DNA of 64,000 nucleotides from Lachnospiraceae bacterium (GTDB lineage: Bacteria; Bacillota; Clostridia; Lachnospirales; Lachnospiraceae). The translations under genes and the position numbers were made by a program. The DNA is taken from the NCBI GenBank assembly GCA_019421365.1, contig JAHZFJ010000005.1:108401-172400 (forward strand). Direction: 5' to 3'. Below are positions 61,753-64,000 of this stretch, in pieces (the stretch's first letter is position 1; each line of letters starts with the position of its first letter). The notes beneath the pieces were generated by a model that saw nothing but the letters and a program-made list of their open reading frames with translations, did no database searches and was not told the DNA's origin.

Positions 61753-62667
61753 CTAACGCGAAACGGAAATCGTAGATTGACACATTCGCTTATATTCCTG
61801 AGGCGTGAGATTTGTCATCTTCTTAAACGCCTGTGAAAAGTAACTTGGTGAAGAGAACCCAACAATCTGAGAGATGGACGATAAAGAATGGGAGGTACTT
61901 GCTAGAAGATGTTTACTCTCTTCAATACGTCTTTTGTTCAGATAATTAATTGGCGAGGTTCCAAATTGCTTTGAAAAATTATGTACAAAATAGTATTTAT
62001 TCAGGTGCACAAGGGAACTAAGAGTATCGACTGTGATATTCTCTCGGAAGTGTTCCTCGATGTATTTTTTTGCAATATTACATTCCCTTGTTAAACTAGG
62101 CCCTGTGACCAAGGATATCTTAAATGCTTCATTGCGAAGGATCAGCGTGAATATGATATTCAATAAATTCTGACAGACAAAGTCTCGATATGACTGGTCA
62201 CGTTTCATCTCGTGGGCAAGCGTATTAAAGTATAGATGCAAATCAGATTTATAAGTGGAGCTATTTAAGATAATGTAATCTTGGTCCTCAGCTTGAAACT
62301 TAATTCCCTCTACCCCTAATACAATATACTCCATTGGTTTAGAAGGATTAGAGATCTCGGTATGTTCAATAGTTGGATTAAGAATGATTAAGTCATTTGC
62401 TTTGACATCTAAGATCTCAGACTCAACAGAGAACTTCCCTGTACCATTCGTGATATAGAAGAATTCTGTAAAGTTGTGAGAGTGTGGAAGACTAATCCAG
62501 TCATTCCCGTATTTAGATAAAGCTACATATAGCAAAGTTACATTAATTGCTTGGCTACCATGCTTAACATCAGGGTTAAACGTATAGGAAAGGGTAGAAT
62601 CATCTCCATGAATCATGGACGCTTCACAGTCATTATCTGTCGTGAAATTGTATCGACTATTACTCAT
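61753..62667 (-). CDS. AraC-family regulator with cupin domain
   Basis: 304 residues. An amino-terminal cupin-like sugar-sensing domain (about 40-140; WISLPHSHNFTEFFYITNGT) precedes two AraC helix-turn-helix motifs (about 205-300; VHLNKYYFVHNFSKQFGTSP and VGFSSPSYFSQAFKKMTNLT). Start chosen: ATG at 62667 after AGTAAGGAGGCATTTT. A longer frame lacks a ribosome site. It is divergent from the sugar-binding lipoprotein gene at 62844 and probably controls it. Confidence 0.92.
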   Translation of the reverse strand: MSNSRYNFTTDNDCEASMIHGDDSTLSYTFNPDVKHGSQAINVTLLYVALSKYGNDWISLPHSHNFTEFFYITNGTGKFSVESEILDVKANDLIILNPTIEHTEISNPSKPMEYIVLGVEGIKFQAEDQDYIILNSSTYKSDLHLYFNTLAHEMKRDQSYRDFVCQNLLNIIFTLILRNEAFKISLVTGPSLTRECNIAKKYIEEHFRENITVDTLSSLVHLNKYYFVHNFSKQFGTSPINYLNKRRIEESKHLLASTSHSLSSISQIVGFSSPSYFSQAFKKMTNLTPQEYKRMCQSTISVSR

Positions 62668-62843
62668 AAAATGCCTCCTTACTATTATGTGAATAATATA
62701 CAAAAAGGTTCTGCTAATATAATGGTTGATTGTTTATATTATATATTATACAGCAAGATTTATAAAGAAGAAAGCAATATTTCTATTGTTTATTTAATTC
62801 AGTATTGTATACTTAGTACATAGTCATAAAGGAGGATAAATAT

Positions 62844-64000
62844 ATGAAAAAAATTGGTTGTATTTTATTAGTACTTACATTGATAATGAGTTCCCTCGCT
62901 GGTTGTGGCAAAAAAGACACAACAAACAATGGTGATACAACAACACCTACGGGAACTACAGAACCCACGAACGAGACACAAGAGGAAGAAACTACTCAAC
63001 CAGAAGAAACAAAAAGCGATGTTACAATAAAAGTAGCAGCGATCGAAACAGCTTATGGTTCTGAAATGTGGACGAAGGTTTGTGCAGCATTTGAAGCTAA
63101 GACAGGTATTAAAGTGGAACTTACAACAGATAAGTTATTAGAAGATGTTATTGGTGCAGGAATGAAAGCTGGTGATTATCCAGACGTTGTACATTTAGCA
63201 ACAGGCCGCCCAGCAGCTTTAACAGAGACTCTAATCAAAGAAAATGGTTTAGAAGACATTACTGATGTATTAAGTATGACTGTTCCAGGAGAAGATAAGA
63301 AAGTTATCGATAAGATAGCTGGTGGATTTACAGAATCTTCTTTAACAAATCCTTATAACGATGGTAGAACTTACATGGCTCCTATGTTCTACAGTCCATG
63401 TGGTTTATTCTTTAACCAAGGCTTATTTAATGAAAAAGGCTGGACAGTTCCAACAACTTGGGATGAGATGTGGGAACTTGGAGAGAAAGCAAAAGCAGAA
63501 GGTATTGCATTGTTTGCATACCCAACAGCAGGATATTTTGATGCATTCTTCTACGCTCTTCTTTATGAAGCAGGCGGTGCAGACTTCTTTGAAAAAGCGA
63601 CTACATATACTGAAGGTATTTGGGATACTCCAGAAGCAAACACAGCATTTGACATTGTTGAAAAGTTGGCTTCTTATACAGAGAAATCAGTTCCTTCTAA
63701 TGCAAACAATGACAACTTCGTAAAGAATCAGCAGTTAATCTTAGATAACAAAGCATTATTTATGCCAAATGGTACTTGGGTTGTTGGAGAAATGGCAGAT
63801 GCTCCTCACGCTGATGGATTTGAATGGGGATTCACAGCACTTCCAGCTATTACTGAGGGAGGAGATTCTTATTCATTTACTTGGTTTGAGCAATTATGGA
63901 TTCCAGCAGCAGCTGAAAACAAAGATGCAGCAAAACAATTTGTTGCTTATATGTATTCTGATGAAGCAGCTCAGATCTTTGCGGAATCAGGTGCTATCCA
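62844..64000 (+). CDS. Sugar-binding lipoprotein of an ABC importer, 3' end outside the window
   Basis: Open frame from the ATG at 62844 to the window edge, 385 codons without a stop. The ribosome site is AAAGGAGGATAAATAT. The lipoprotein signal is MKKIGCILLVLTLIMSSLAGC (C21), and a Thr/Glu/Asn-rich tether follows to about residue 55. The family 1 solute-binding fold includes KVAAIETAYGSEMWTKVCAA, DYPDVVHLATGRP and FYSPCGLFFNQGLFNEKGW. It follows the nahK-galE operon and may import galacto-N-biose/lacto-N-biose-like sugars, but that link is inferred. About 40-80 residues are probably missing. Confidence 0.92.
   Translation, partial: MKKIGCILLVLTLIMSSLAGCGKKDTTNNGDTTTPTGTTEPTNETQEEETTQPEETKSDVTIKVAAIETAYGSEMWTKVCAAFEAKTGIKVELTTDKLLEDVIGAGMKAGDYPDVVHLATGRPAALTETLIKENGLEDITDVLSMTVPGEDKKVIDKIAGGFTESSLTNPYNDGRTYMAPMFYSPCGLFFNQGLFNEKGWTVPTTWDEMWELGEKAKAEGIALFAYPTAGYFDAFFYALLYEAGGADFFEKATTYTEGIWDTPEANTAFDIVEKLASYTEKSVPSNANNDNFVKNQQLILDNKALFMPNGTWVVGEMADAPHADGFEWGFTALPAITEGGDSYSFTWFEQLWIPAAAENKDAAKQFVAYMYSDEAAQIFAESGAI

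Noticed and set aside
62551..62823. 90-residue plus-strand frame between the AraC gene and the sugar-binding lipoprotein gene
   Set aside because: It overlaps the start of the AraC gene and the divergent promoter region and lacks a ribosome site.

Overview
The window is AT-rich DNA from an anaerobic, plant-glycan-degrading member of the Lachnospiraceae (Clostridium/Lachnoclostridium phytofermentans-like). This is inferred from codon use, strong AGGAGG ribosome sites, rubrerythrin, a T-box before serS, DUF6472- and DUF5685-type proteins, YesMN-type sugar two-component systems and the density of carbohydrate genes. No rRNA, tRNA, CRISPR array, transposase or phage gene was seen.

Layout. 1-4.1 kb: edge of a minus-strand gene that may be gltS, then a beta-glucoside PTS (EIIBCA) with a 6-phospho-beta-glucosidase. 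4.2-10.3 kb: a sodium symporter, a coiled-coil protein, dtd and the methionine importer metNIQ. 10.4-17.8 kb: an OmpR-type two-component system followed by a secreted two-module glycoside hydrolase, a PsuK-like sugar kinase, a pectin methylesterase without a signal peptide, and a short-chain dehydrogenase. 17.8-22.5 kb: a DUF6472 protein, two tandem minus-strand copies of an identical 23-residue four-cysteine peptide gene, an EamA permease, rubrerythrin and a MATE exporter. 22.6-28.5 kb: fructose PTS operon fruR-fruK-fruA followed by ptsH-ptsI. 28.6-41.7 kb: an acidic-oligosaccharide locus with a cytoplasmic heparinase II/III-type lyase, a YesN/YesM pair, a sugar ABC importer, a GH88 unsaturated uronyl hydrolase, a chemoreceptor and rhamnose mutarotase. 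41.8-50.3 kb: a second chemoreceptor, a DUF5808-type membrane protein with its YtrA-type GntR regulator and a perfect operator, T-box-controlled serS, a three-gene J-domain/DUF5685/membrane cluster, and a polysaccharide deacetylase. 50.6-56.8 kb: a 2,038-residue secreted GH59-like enzyme with lectin-like, Ig-like and binding modules. 56.9-64 kb: a decayed peptidoglycan-binding gene, then a LacI-controlled operon (nucleotidyltransferase, N-acetylhexosamine 1-kinase, galE), an AraC regulator and a sugar-binding lipoprotein that runs off the window.

How it works together. Secreted enzymes (the two-module hydrolase and the GH59-like giant) release sugars. PTS and ABC systems import them. Intracellular enzymes (GH1, heparinase-like lyase, GH88, pectin methylesterase, RhaM, NahK/GalE) process phosphorylated, unsaturated, methyl-esterified or N-acetylated fragments. 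Each locus carries its own regulator, and chemoreceptors lie in or beside one of them.

The most unusual item is the tandem pair of 23-residue cysteine peptides at 18.1-18.6 kb, each with its own ribosome site, terminator and conserved palindrome. Other unusual points are a sugar permease with a long N-terminal coiled coil whose 5' end abuts a palindromic repeat, a two-barrel glycosidase with an apparently mutated first active site, and a cysteine-studded J-domain protein. Many annotated starts were moved downstream to codons with a ribosome site; several longer reading frames begin inside visible promoters.
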